Assembly (NCBI GenBank): GCA_026874595.1
Contig: CM049319.1
Location: forward strand, 18,335,101 to 18,399,100
Origin: Sipunculus nudus
Lineage: Eukaryota; Annelida; Sipuncula; Golfingiida; Sipunculidae
Direction: 5' to 3'
Length of the DNA stretch: 64,000 nt
Under the pieces are notes generated by a model. That model saw nothing but the letters and a program-made list of their open reading frames with translations, was not told where the DNA came from and did no database searches. The position numbers and the translations under genes were made by a program. Positions 25,923 through 36,649 of this stretch are shown piece after piece. Each line of letters starts with the position of its first letter. Position 1 is the first letter of the stretch.

Positions 25923-26985
25923 AGTCTCTTACACAGCCACTTGGTGGCGCTCGACTTACGACAAAGTCATTCTCCGCCAGAGGTCTCTCCAACGCGTGCA
26001 GATGAGGCAAATGTTATACTCGAAACAGCGTGGATAAAACCTTAACACCCATTACAATTTGCATAAATTTCGACAGACGTTGAAATTAAAATTTCGTCTG
26101 AAAAATCAAGCCGTATGAGTTCGTTAGACTGCAACCACGTAAAAACCTTTGAGGATAAATTATATTTTCTACAATGCTCCAAAAATAATAAAATATGTCC
26201 ATTCCAGGTAAACTATGGTTCATAGTATGGGGTAAATATTATAACCTGTTATTTTTTTTAACTTGAAATAATTGTTTTTGGTTTAAAGCATGTTCTATGC
26301 ATGCATCGGTCCCAAGCAAGTTGCCCATTTTTAAATCCAAGATCCAGCTCTGCATGAAGGTAAATTGATTTCACGCCTGTCTATATTTAAAAACAGATTT
26401 CCTAATCCCATCGGAAACCGAGAGAATGTATACACAATTTAAAACATCTTTAATAAATTGTACATGAACTTTGAAAAGTGTTCTCATCATCTCATGCCAA
26501 ACTAACAAACAGACAAGTTAACAATAGCAACTATAAATGCCAGATTTACAGCACTTTATTTGCTTTATAATATTGTACATAATTAAAGAATCTAACAGAA
26601 AATATCCAAGCTGTACTTGCCTTGAGAAACTGCGGCTGTTGTTGCCAACTCCTGTGCAGCCCAGTAGCTATAGTGTATCACACAATCAATTAAAGTTTTA
26701 TACGGGTACATAAATACATATTAGATATACACTTACATACACATATATACCTCAATATATAATTCTACTTTTCTTTTCATGTACATAATGTGAGGTAAAC
26801 AAATACCCAAGAAATTCCATTTAAATTAAGATGCGTGGCTTGCACAACATACAAAGAATACAACGAGAGATCCCCTCTTCTCCTGAAATACGCCAATATA
26901 AAGTGCGAATTTTAAATTAAAATTCAACGTATAAAGTGTACGCAGTTTATATATATACATATATATGCATGCTTTCGACATTATA
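25923..26985. other. No gene seen; slightly more CpG than upstream
   Basis: Around 25930-26120 CpG dinucleotides are commoner than in the first 25 kb, but I find no exon-like frame. The rest is AT-rich. Confidence 0.4.
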
Positions 26986-26989
26986 CAAT

Positions 26990-27140
26990 GCATGGAACCT
27001 TGGAATAACGGCCACCAACGGGACCTCGATAAAAACATGGACGCATTTTCGAGGTTGTCGAATAAGCGAGGTCTGAAATAAAAAGGCAAAAGAGAATTGG
27101 GACCGTGAAAAAGTGGTCGTTATTTTAAGGTGGTCGCCAC
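26990..27140. mobile_element. MITE fragment related to family D
   Basis: The left part reads AATAACGGCCACCAACGGGACC and the right part, reverse-complemented, AATAACGACCACTTTTTCACGGTCCC (split here from its flanks). The terminal bases beyond the GGTGGTCGCC block are lost, replaced on the right by an (AC)n stretch. Similar in design to the copies at 12831 and 46733, with a different interior. Confidence 0.45.
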
Positions 27141-27214
27141 ACACACACTCCCTTTCAAAAATCCCTGGTTTGTTATATGAGAGAAGCATTGTATCCCGAA
27201 AAGAGTCTGGCCGT

Positions 27215-27342
27215 GATGTGATTGGCTGGTGCAAAGTATATATAGTACAGGCAAAATTTATAAATAACTTAAATCTAGCAATACATGTTTTTGTTCTTCC
27301 CAAAAAATGGGACTGACATTGTCATCAATACTAAGCTTTTGA

Positions 27343-27423
<81 letters not shown>

Positions 27424-27615
27424 TTTCTCTCACAGTTTTTTTGTCCCCGTGTATGACGTTATGTCCGTGCGAGCTGACAGTGCTCATAGATGTTCCAAAA
27501 AGCTTTTGAACAAATCACACAACCTCATGGTTTTTGTGGAAAAAAGTAAATAGAATAAAGTTTTTCTTCCAGGAATTGGGTTATGTTTATGCCAAATCTA
27601 TATAAATATTTTGGA
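27215..27615 (+). repeat. Dispersed repeat, copy 2, with internal (TA)n
   Basis: Partner of 15270-15595 with the same ordered blocks. A (TA)n run of about 75 bp (27344-27418) sits at the position where copy 1 has only ATGAGATCTAGAA, so the microsatellite expanded inside this copy. It ends about 200 bp downstream (in the gene's sense) of the TRP-channel stop codon. Confidence 0.75.
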
Positions 27616-27699
27616 TACAATATATGATAATATAATGATATATGGAATACGTTTGTTTGACTTTATCCTGTCGTCATAACACTGAAATGAATCCCCGGC

Positions 27700-27806
27700 C
27701 TTCTACAGAAGTTTCATCGTTTTACCTTTGATGCACCGGCGGGGTTGGAACAGAGAACCCTCTGTCCAGGAGCCAAGCGTCTTGATAACTATAACCTACA
27801 GCTTTG
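27700..27806 (-). mobile_element. tRNA-derived SINE next to the TRP gene stop
   Basis: On the minus strand an A-box-like TGTAGGTTATAGTTATC is followed by GGTTCTCTGTTCCAACCCCG. The B-box region matches the SINE at 10610-10705 (GGTTC..GGTTCCAACCCTG). It starts about 13 bp past the TAG stop of the channel gene and runs in the same sense, so it should lie in that gene's 3' UTR. Confidence 0.55.
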
Positions 27807-27818
27807 GGACTTTTTACC

Positions 27819-29570
27819 CTATGATAACAATCTTGACCTGTGGTGACGTATGTAGATTTTACCATTAACCACGTGAAAGCATCGGTTTATCTGCCAGCGG
27901 TAAAACCATGGAATCAATCGCCGAAAGCGACCCTCGACTCTGTGTGAAACCTCCAGCCGTTGTGCCCATACGAAAACCTCTCGGTTTTGAGACAGCTCAC
28001 CCGAAGTGTTCGTCATTGTAGCGATGAGGAAGTTAATCAGCAAAATAGATATGAAAAATACATAGGTAACATGGATGATGTACAGGCTTAGCTGATCGTC
28101 AACCTGAAACTGGGTCAAATCTAACATGTTTAACATGATGGTGAAGGAGCTATAGCAACTCCTGAAGATGCCAGAAAATTCTGGGTAGCACGTGCTCCCA
28201 GTGGCGTTCACCAAGCGGTGAAAACTGTAAGCGAACGGCAAAAGAAACAGTCCAAATATCAAGCTGAAGTAGACTAAGTCTCTGAACATAAACTGCACTG
28301 TTAATACATAGATTCCCAACTGTGGCGAAAGCCGAACAAAATACAAGACTGACCACACCCCCACGTAAACGGCCACGGCGTAAACCAGCTCTCGTGATTT
28401 GCTTCCAGTGTCGGCAACGCCATAAATGTCTTTGATAATTACTCCACCAAGTAAAATGAGAAAAGTAAACGAGCAAATCCTGTAGTACACGGTGCGTATG
28501 ATTGGGGTTTTTCTTCTTAAGAGATTCTTTGAGAACCACCTCAGCGTTTTCCAGTGTCTCAAAGCACTGCAGAACTCAATCGCCTGCACCACAAGCCCAA
28601 TGACTATTAATATTGATATAGTAATGAATGCAGCGTAGTAGGATCGCAGCGAAATATGGAACCACGCGGGAACACACCCATCCTGTTTATCCAGAAATGA
28701 TTCGTTTTTATCCAGAACTGATTCATTATTACCAGTTGCAGATTCTGACACGGCTGTTTCCTCTTCGCGTTTTCGGGTCAGAGACATGGTAAGGAAAGAA
28801 GCAAACAAAAATGTTCTTGTCAGCGCCCAAAGGGATATAATGGGTGTATTTATTCGAAACTTCGAACGGACCCAGATCATGAAAGCCTGTTTTCCCAATA
28901 CGTCCTTGGTCATTGTATACTGTTTTTCAACAGCGAAGCATAAATTTCCAAATAACATAAGCGGTGACAACTTTGCCCTGGACTTTCCATTGATGCTTTC
29001 ATAATCAGTGACGTCATACCATATTTCCTTCATTACTCCGCATTGTCTTTTGATTTCCATATAAACTTTCGGCGTGTTGAATAAAGCCCAGAACAAAGAC
29101 ATGGCATCAAGGTGAACAGCAAGTTCAAGCGGAAATAATCCATTAGATTCTTCTTGTTTCAGCAATTTCTTCAGAATTTCTGGATCCAGCTGAAGAATGA
29201 CGTCACGATAAAATTCGACATATTTTTCTGCTTTATCTAAACTTAAAGAAGCAGCTTTTACCAGCACATGTATAATATTTGCACCGTCGGACTCAAGGGC
29301 CAAGGGATTCGCGCCGAGCTGAAGGAGATATCTCCAAACTTCCTCCGATAAAGACGCTACCGCCAAAGACAATGGCTTAGAGCAGACGAATGTTTGATTT
29401 CCGGTTCCGGTTTCTGAAGGCAAACCATTTTCAAGAAAAGTTTTTATCTCTTTAGAACTCATATGTCCCAAGGAATCCTTTAGTTTTTCGATGTCATTGG
29501 ACAATATGTGCTCAATTATTTTACTGACAACGTCACTGTTTTCTCCTTGCATATCTGCTGATATTTTCAT
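27819..29570 (-). CDS. TRP-type cation channel, single uninterrupted frame
   Basis: A 583-codon frame from ATG (29570) to TAG, unbroken by introns. The N-terminal part (about 62-165) carries weak ankyrin-like helices (PLSLAVASLSEEVWRYLLQL; GLFPLELAVHL). Six hydrophobic segments follow at about 247-264, 311-335, 360-384, 395-413, 430-452 and 496-518. A re-entrant pore-like stretch lies at 463-487 (SSFTIMLNMLDLTQF), and S6 ends INFLIATMTNTSGEL, resembling the TRPV/TRP S6 'LLLNMLIALMG...' pattern. The protein would sit in the plasma membrane as one subunit of a tetrameric cation channel; gating stimulus and ion selectivity cannot be read. The S1-S2 loop is long, polar and Asn/Glu-rich (265-300). 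It is shorter than most TRPV proteins (700-870) because few ankyrin units remain. The upstream frame stays open for 25 codons without another ATG, so this start is the natural one. TRPV-like is my preferred subfamily; a lineage-specific TRP group is possible. Confidence 0.8.
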   Translation of the reverse strand: MKISADMQGENSDVVSKIIEHILSNDIEKLKDSLGHMSSKEIKTFLENGLPSETGTGNQTFVCSKPLSLAVASLSEEVWRYLLQLGANPLALESDGANIIHVLVKAASLSLDKAEKYVEFYRDVILQLDPEILKKLLKQEESNGLFPLELAVHLDAMSLFWALFNTPKVYMEIKRQCGVMKEIWYDVTDYESINGKSRAKLSPLMLFGNLCFAVEKQYTMTKDVLGKQAFMIWVRSKFRINTPIISLWALTRTFLFASFLTMSLTRKREEETAVSESATGNNESVLDKNESFLDKQDGCVPAWFHISLRSYYAAFITISILIVIGLVVQAIEFCSALRHWKTLRWFSKNLLRRKTPIIRTVYYRICSFTFLILLGGVIIKDIYGVADTGSKSRELVYAVAVYVGVWSVLYFVRLSPQLGIYVLTVQFMFRDLVYFSLIFGLFLLPFAYSFHRLVNATGSTCYPEFSGIFRSCYSSFTIMLNMLDLTQFQVDDQLSLYIIHVTYVFFISILLINFLIATMTNTSGELSQNREVFVWAQRLEVSHRVEGRFRRLIPWFYRWQINRCFHVVNGKIYIRHHRSRLLS

Positions 29571-30331
29571 GTCTAATGATACCGTTATATCCTGTCTGAC
29601 TCTCCTCCTCTCGGATAAATAAGCTGTTGGGTTATTTCAATGCAGGTTTATATCTGGATTTACTAGTCATATCCAAATTTTCTCCGGCTGGAAATGTTAC
29701 GTAAATATTTTTGTTGCCGTGATACATTAATCAACCTTAATGTAGTATTCATTATACTAATTAACAAAGCAAGGGCCGGATGCAGCCCTCCCCATTAGCG
29801 TTTGTTCGAAATGTCAAGCACAATTGAGAGGACAATCAGCGGACTCCATAAAACCATATATCCTCTTTTCCCCCCATAAAAACAAGTGCATATATTGATG
29901 CTATGGAAATTGGCCTTTCAGTCGCCAATATGAGGTAATGTCACAAGCAGGGATTCACAGATATTATCATTTTATCATTCTGTCATACATTAACATTGGC
30001 AGTATTCCATTTACTGATTTATTTATCACGTTCAAAATCATTTTATTACATTTTGTGTCGTTGATTTACAAGGAGTTAACATATACATAGCTTTATTAAA
30101 AGCGTACATGTGTATTTAAAGAAGAATCTGTTATTTGTTATTTATGCTCAAAAGGCGAGAAAACAAATCTGTTAAGAAAATAAATCTATTTAAATCGGAG
30201 CGTATAGAAAATTGAAATAACATTCGGTCGAGCTCAGTGCGGATCCGACTGTAACATACATTATTGCAAGGGAGACACACATGCGTGGATCTAAGAAAAC
30301 AACGTTTGTAAATAATCAACAGCTAATAAAG
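29571..30331. other. Upstream region of the TRP gene; no other gene seen
   Basis: On the minus strand an AT-rich TTATTTATC lies about 40-50 bp upstream of the ATG; it could serve as a TATA-like element but this is weak. The remainder shows no coding block. Confidence 0.35.

Positions 30332-30425
<94 letters not shown>
30332..30425. repeat. (TA)n microsatellite
   Basis: About 94 bp of TA with a single TTTATA interruption near 30411. Confidence 0.95.
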
Positions 30426-30479
30426 AAGCAGGCCTGTATTAAATTTACTCGACCTTTTATTTCCCGTGGCCTTTTTTAG

Positions 30480-31215
30480 CGCAGCTGTCTGAAAGTCATC
30501 AGAGCTATAGCGATCACTCTTCGTCCGTCGTCTGTCCGTCCGTCCGGTCGTCTGTTAACAGGTCACAGATCACGGATCTGGAATCTTCTAACTTGACATC
30601 CAGAGAGGTTCATGAAACATTTCCTGAGAAACCTGAAAATAGGTCTCTGTTACCCATATCCTCCGAGATATGAGGCTCGTAATTACCCCCCCCCCCCCCC
30701 CAATAATTATTAAAAATTTGATACAAAAGCTCCAGTATCTGAATAACTATTGCCTTGATCACCACAATCCTTTGTATGCATGTTGATCCTGAAATGTTTC
30801 ATCAGTTCCTGCAAAGCGGGGCAGCCACCTGTATATTTTTTTTCGAATTATTATAATAATAATAAATAATATATAAAATAATACTTTTTTTTCTCTCTTT
30901 CTTTATATTTATGACCTTCAAAGAAGCAGCTAGTCGTCCGAAAACAGGACACAAATCGTAACCCTTGGACCTAGAATCTTCTATCTTAACAATAAGGGAC
31001 GCCCATGTAAACTCTACTTAGGAACCTAAAATTAGATCTCTGTTACCAATACCCCCCCTCCCCCCTAAAAGAATAATTAAAAATTTGATTCAAAAGCTTC
31101 AGTATCTGGAAAACTAATGCAGTCATCACCATGATTCTTTGCATTTATATTGATCATGGAATGTTTCATCAGTTCCTGCAGACTGGTGTCGCCACCCGTT
31201 TTTTTTTTCTTTTTT
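30480..31215 (+). repeat. Two-unit tandem element with (TCCG)n start
   Basis: After AGCTATAGCGATCAC a (TCCG)n stretch lies at 30523-30550. Then a unit beginning near GAATCTTCTA (30581) recurs at 30973. Shared blocks: TCTGTTACC, a C-rich run, TAAAAATTTGAT.CAAAAGCT.CAGTATCTG and TTTCATCAGTTCCTGCA (30798 and 31164), followed by GCCACC and a T run. Period is about 365-390 bp. The same start motif (ATAGCGAT..TTGTCCGTCGGCTGTCCG) occurs at 58840, so the two loci probably share a mobile family, perhaps Helentron-like in reverse. Confidence 0.6.
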
Positions 31216-31264
31216 TTCTATTTTTTTCCTGCAAATTTCACCTGTTTGCATTTATAATTGATAA

Positions 31265-31775
31265 TAAACGATCACACTGCCAGTGGCTGACAGCTTACCG
31301 ATCTCGTGAATAATTCAAATGCAGTCAAAGGTTTAATACGATTCCTCAATGATTTTGAGTTATCATGAAACATTTTATTTGTTTCAACTAAGAAATAAAG
31401 AATTACTGTGCATTCACCTGTTCGTGTATGTTAAAGATCTATAAAAAGCGATGCTGCAAAATGGCTGACAGCTATACGATCACGTGAATGTGTCAAAGGT
31501 CACGAAGTTTAGCAAGATTCCTCAAAGATTTTGATTTTAATGACACATATTATCTTCTTTTTTTAACTTTAAAAATACTTTCTGCATGTTAACCTGTCCG
31601 TGAGGTCATCTTGAAAACGTCATTCTTTCGCCAAAAAAATTTCTACTCAAAACCATTGTGAGTACAATCCTACGCAGTGTGCATGACTGGCTGCATAGCG
31701 ATTACATGAATATGTCAAAGGTCAATAAGATGAGAGGTCACATAAACCCAGCAGAATAGAGATTCATACTTCGAA
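31265..31775 (+). repeat. Diverged tandem repeat, three units of ~180-220 bp
   Basis: CTGACAGCTTACCGATCTCGTGAAT (broken here as CTGACAGCT and CGAT..CGTGAAT) at 31287 recurs at 31464 and, more diverged, at 31685. Each is followed by (T)GTCAAAGGT and, in the first two, AGATTCCTCAAxGATTTTGA. It continues directly from the previous tandem element and may belong to it. Confidence 0.55.
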
Positions 31776-32279
31776 TTAACTATAAAAAAAAAGAATCGAT
31801 ACTGTTTTCCTTCCGGATTTTATTATAAATTATAAAAAAAATATTCAGCGATTGACCGTACAGATAATGCTCTCGAATAAAAGACCGGTTTTATAGCGTA
31901 ACCCGTGTTATAATGCAACCTACCCGGTGACCGTTTGACGGGGAGCACGTGTAGAAATAACGCCTCAAACACACATTTAATTAAGCATGTAATCAAGGAG
32001 GGAAACCATTTAAGCCGGTGGCTCGAGTCATATCAAAGGCCAATTAGAAGAAAGAGTGGTCAGTGGTCCGTTGTCGCACATGAACACCTGGGATTGCCGT
32101 GCATGATAGACGGATTTATTATTCAATTAGCCAAGCGTAGAAACACAGGGTTATTTGTTCTAGATATTTCAGGTCTGTTCATGTGCGTGTGTATTGTTCT
32201 TTGGGAATTTTCCATTTCTAGTATTTTCGGATGAGAAGCTATATTAGGGGTTGTGTTTAGAGCTGCAGAGGAGAGAGAG
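31776..32279. other. No gene seen
   Basis: A 99-codon plus-strand frame at 31935-32234 is the longest. It contains a hydrophobic end (LFVLDISGLFMCVCIVLWEF) but no family motif, no ATG-context support and no spliced partner that I can find, so I do not call it. Confidence 0.4.
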
Positions 32280-32812
32280 AAAAAATTCCAGCGGACACAG
32301 AAGAGTGTGAGTTAGTTTTGGGAGCTTTCCGATAATTGCAGAACTTATAGATATTCTTCGGACTTTGTAACAGATTTTAAAGAGTCTTCAGTTTGCCTTT
32401 GTGATTTTTACTAGCACTTCACTTTTTGATTACAACAGATTGATTTTGGAATTGAATCGAACCATTCTCTGAGAAGATTTGCATGAACTGTTCATCTGGA
32501 ATATTTATTTTAAAAGACTTTTTGAGCTGTGACAGTGGTGGTATCCAGATATCAAAGCCCAGGATCCAGATACTCTGGTACTCCAAATGTTGTTTGTTAT
32601 AATGTGTAATTGTATTGATTTAGTGTATTATAATGTTAGGATTTTTTAAAGAATAAATTAGAATATTTGCTTAACCAAAAACGTCTGACTTTTTTATTCC
32701 CCTAGACATTTCACGCTGCCTAGTGTTACAGAATCTGATTTTTTTTTCATTTCCGTAACAAAATTTATGCTCGTCACGACTACTTGATCTGTTGTTATTA
32801 GATTCCGTAACA
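32280..32812 (+). repeat. Dispersed repeat, copy 1 (partner at 63290-63696)
   Basis: Shared in order with 63290-63696: GAGAAGATTTG, GTGACAGTGGTGGTATCCAG, TGTAATTGTATTGATTTAGT, AATAAATTA, CTGACTT.TTTATTC, CCCCTAGACATTT.ACGCTGCC and then TGTTACAGAATCTGAT. Both copies end with an inverted match, TGTTACAGAATCT (32724) against AGATTCCGTAACA (32800-32812). TGTTAC...GTAACA ends are common for LTRs, so a solo or degraded LTR is possible; no reverse transcriptase or integrase frame is nearby. Confidence 0.65.

Positions 32813-32816
<4 letters not shown>

Positions 32817-32870
<54 letters not shown>
32817..32870. repeat. (TA)n microsatellite
   Basis: About 54 bp of TA directly after the GTAACA end of the preceding repeat. 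Confidence 0.95.
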
Positions 32871-32873
<3 letters not shown>

Positions 32874-33599
32874 TGTTCTGTGTATGTATATATGTATAAA
32901 TATTGTAATTTATGAAGGATCAACTTGATATGAATAATTACATACATAGATTGCATAGTAAGCATGCACACACACATAAATACATATAAAAATAAATATA
33001 CCCGGTAGACAAAGCATTGTTTGAATAGTGTACCAGGGAAATCCTTCACACCATTGAATTTAGGGCCTGCGTAAATTCAAGGAGAACAATTTTAGGAAAA
33101 AAATGGAAGAGGTATAGAAAGCGGAAGAGAATGAGGAGTTAGGATTGGGTGTTCCCTTGTCACGATAGGGAAATGCTATTGGGAAATAGAACGCACTCAG
33201 AGACCGCATACCTCCGCATACGAATGATTCAATAGAACCAGTATCCTTAGCAAACTTTAAGTGTGAACTGTAAATGAAAGCAATATGCAAAACCCGCTTA
33301 CAGAAACGTATATCACGGTTCACCAACCCAATAGTTGCATCATAGGTCAGCTATGCCCGCTGTATCAAACACGTCTCCTATTAGGTCACACCTATGCCTG
33401 CAAATGGGGGAAACATTCATCTTTTTTCCACACTGAATTATAACCTTTTGGATGAAGTAGCTAACAGACAAACCAGCCAACAGCATCGAATACATAATAT
33501 CATCAACTGAGATAACATAAATACACCAAAAACATATAACACCCTCCAGCACCACAAACTGAACCTTAAAGACTAAGTGCATTGAAATAAAAACTTGTT
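32871..33599. other. No gene seen
   Basis: Minus-strand frames of 80-88 codons (33060-33326 and 33340-33582) have no recognisable motif, and the region is not more GC-rich than its surroundings. Confidence 0.4.
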
Positions 33600-33609
33600 T
33601 TATGAGGGA

Positions 33610-33900
33610 TGTTTAAAGCCAGCTATTCCCCTACCTGGTCTGTAAAATTTAAGTGATTTCTGGTGTACTCAGCGTACATATTAATAGGTAATTCCTATAA
33701 AGAAAACTCCTTATAACGCCTCTGTGACGTATGTGTGAGCTTGTTTATCTATACCGGCTGTTTGTAAACACAGCAGTGTTGACAAACGGAGGGAAAACAT
33801 GTAAGCTACGGTTGTATATATGCTGAAGTTGAAGGGCCACCAGTTGCAAAACTGACTTGCTGCCAGATGTCCTTGTTGAGTGTGTTTGGATTATTTTGGC
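33610..33900 (+). repeat. Dispersed repeat, copy 1 (partner at 42050-42480)
   Basis: Shared blocks in order: TTAAA.CCAGCTATT, CTTATAACGCCTCT versus CTTATAACCTCTCT, TTGTTTATCT, AACACAGCA.TGTT, CAAACG, GGxCA(C/T)xAGTTGCAAAAC and GACTTGC...AGA.GTC. The second copy has additional (TA)n and (GTAT)n growth inside. Confidence 0.6.
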
Positions 33901-34469
33901 AGACTCCCAGCGTTATATACACGTGCATATAAATAAAACGAACAGCGGTGAGATCAGCGCTTTCTGCATGTCCCGGTTTAGGAAAAGGTTCCACGGATTA
34001 TATGCAGGTAATAGCCATTAAATGTCGGAATAGACCATTTTATTCATAAAACGTAAATACACTGCTCACGTGGAGGTTACAGCTGTACTAGACCGCATTC
34101 ACATTAGCAGAGTGTATTCGTCAGCGTGTTGGCTGTTGCAAGCTTTTACAGCCTGGCACACACGCGGGCTCGCCTATTTCTTTATGACTAGAACAGCTAA
34201 ACAATTTGTAGGTATAAGTACCTTTCTGCTGGTAGTTTACGCTCCTAGTTAACTGTTGGCAAGTTGTATCTTAGATCGTGCGTATAGTTATAGGGACATA
34301 ATAAACTTCTATATACAAACAGGTAATGAACGAACCAAAATCGGTATGCTGTAAACATTGATTAAACCGCCTCCATGAGTTACCGTTCAATAGGTCAGCA
34401 CAAGTACCTCGACTCTTTTCATACAAATAAAACAAATAACATATGTTTTACGTAAGACACATTTTTTGC
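33901..34469. other. No gene seen
   Basis: No frame longer than 62 codons and no repeat I can define. Confidence 0.4.
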
Positions 34470-34666
34470 CTCCACCAGGAGAGTATGCTTTCATTCGAGT
34501 TCGAGTGTGTGGTTGTTGAGTTGTTCACAACATAACTCGCGCAATCATGAACGGAATTTCATTTTATTTTCAGAGCTTTTCGGAAATTAGGCCAAGGAAG
34601 AATCTATTAGAACTTGGTGTGGATCTGTCTCATGATCTGTTTTCAGGAAGGACTGAGGAATATTAG

Positions 34667-34748
<82 letters not shown>

Positions 34749-34960
34749 CATGTATATATATATTCACTTATGCACGAATGTATACCTGGGAATATGAGCC
34801 GAAGTGTGAATGTGCAAACACGGGCTATGGGAACTTCTGCACGAAAAAACCTGGCAGTATGGGCCGAATTAGAGAATGCAAACACGTTTTGGGGGAGCAT
34901 AACACATTATTGACCGCCCACATGGCGCAGGCTTGCATTCCTGAAGATGCATATTTCTAG
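34470..34960 (+). mobile_element. MITE family C, copy 2, split by (TAA)n/(TA)n growth
   Basis: Starts TTGCCTCCACCAGGAGAGTATGC and ends ACATGGCGCAGGCTTGCATTCC...ATATTTCTAG (each split from context). The interior shared with 15920-16191 (TGGTGTGGATCTG, TCAGGAA, CACTTATGCACGAA) is interrupted after GAGGAATATTAGA by (TAA)n (about 34664-34716) and (TA)n (to about 34762). Confidence 0.65.
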
Positions 34961-35366
34961 ACTGTTTACATAGGACCCATGTCATGCATGCTGAGTGGTT
35001 GAGAGTTGCTAAATATACACACTTGCGGAATATTTCGGTTGATATCAAGGCCTTATTAACCCTTTCCCACTCAATTTACTTAGGGTTGGGGGAAAATTCA
35101 GATTTTTACTTATAATTGAATTGCAGGTGACATCTCGCTTGGGTTTTAATGTACCAGATTTTTTTATATTCATTAAACGGAGAGGGTTAGCTTAAGGTAT
35201 AGTTCTGTGCAGATCTCATTATTCCCAGCAAATAAAAGCCCTGCATGGGCCAGCTAGGAGACCTTATAGGAACTAGAATAATATAATAGCATTTGTCTAT
35301 ATAGGAAAGAAACCTTATATTCATTGTTTGTCAAATTAAAGTCATTGACAGGGATACCGGTAGGAG
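34961..35366. other. No gene seen
   Basis: Plain AT-rich sequence ahead of a poly-C tract. Confidence 0.4.
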
Positions 35367-35412
35367 CCCCCCCCCCCCCCCCCCTCCCCCCCTCCCCCCC
35401 CCCCCCCCCCCC
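35367..35412. repeat. Poly-C tract
   Basis: About 46 bases, nearly all C with two interrupting Ts. On the minus strand it yields the Gly-rich frame at 35254-35475, which is not a gene. An (AC)n run follows at about 35433-35446. Confidence 0.95.
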
Positions 35413-35559
35413 AACACCAAACATTGGCCACACACACACACACACGCCCTTTAAGACAAACATTACAAATTCCATCTCTTAGACTGTCATAATTTTCTTT
35501 CCTCCCACATCATACTGTGTTACAATATGCGCGTATATGCGTATATACGTATATGCTCG

Positions 35560-35712
35560 AAGAATCGAGATATTTTAACGCATAGTGTCTGCGTAAACTC
35601 AGGGATTCAGGGTAAAATGTCGTCACTTCAGCATCTCTTTTTGTTGAACACCTGCTAGATCCACTTTACAAATATATACGTCTGCCAGTTCACGAATATA
35701 TACGCGCCTATG
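35560..35712 (+). repeat. Dispersed repeat, copy 2 (partner at 19460-19700)
   Basis: Carries GTAAACTCAGGGATTCAGGG, GTAAAATG and CACCTGCTAGATCCACTTTAC, then CCAGTTCAC, in the order seen in copy 1 but without its AT-rich spacer. Confidence 0.6.
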
Positions 35713-36649
35713 GAAACCTGGTCAATCAGGATCAACGTTTTGCGGTTGATTGGCAACCGTCGGCGATTTAACCTATGCAGAGCATAGGACGTATAGACAA
35801 GGCTCACATGGGAGCAGAACACGTCAATGCAATATGAACAAAACTGAAGGGGCCCCTCACATTTTAGCGTTGTACATGCGATTGGACACGACAGAGGCAA
35901 CATTTTCAAGACACGCGATTAGTATGCGTTTTTAGGTGTGTTCCTTTTCCTTTACGTGTTCCGCGGGAGTTCACGTACAAGCTTTTTGCAGGTTTTTATT
36001 TTTACAGAAAATGACCGCGGAAGCGTTCTTGTGACCAGTAGATTTTGCTGTATTTTAGTGTGATTTTCTTCACGTTTCTATGCGTTTTTTGTGCCTGTTT
36101 GTCCTGTGTTTGTCGGGGTTGCCTGCCATTGTATAAACTATTGTGAACAGGTCCAAAATATTTCAAAACATCGCGTCTCTGCCCAGGCTCTCACGCTGTG
36201 TGTGTTCTCATTCGTCTGTGTGCGTTTTTATGCGATGTGGTCAGCCGTTCTAGACGAATTCACAACGCGAGTAAAGTGCGCCAAAAAACAAGTAAAACGC
36301 AAATGTGTTAGGGCCGCTTACGTAATTTGATCTTAAACAATGTTTGGCCAGTTTAGGTGCAGATAGTTAAAAATTTAATAAATTTAAATAAGATAACACT
36401 GACCTTAATGGTCTAAATAAATCCATGATCTCAGCAGTGCCATCAACACAAACTAGCAGGTTGTACTAGTATAATCATTTATTAATAAAAAAATAGTTTA
36501 CAATTGGATATGCTTTGAATGCATCTGTCAGGATTATTATTGTTATATCAAAATATGTATGAAAATTTTTTAAATTGATATATATACACTAAACACTATA
36601 CACTAATAAATGGTAACAGTCACTCATTTTTTTTTGCATAAACACATTT
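35713..36649. other. No gene seen; CpG-richer part at 35750-36330
   Basis: CpG density rises here, but the frames (35655-35909 minus, 36091-36330 plus) are short, overlap on opposite strands and lack motifs. This could be an unrecognised exon region or 5' regulatory DNA. Confidence 0.35.

Noticed and set aside
28150-28539. 129-codon minus-strand frame
   Set aside because: It overlaps the TRP channel in another frame and has no motif of its own.
31935-32234. 99-codon plus-strand frame with a hydrophobic C-terminus as a small membrane protein
   Set aside because: No homologous motif and no supporting start or splice context; one hydrophobic stretch is not enough.
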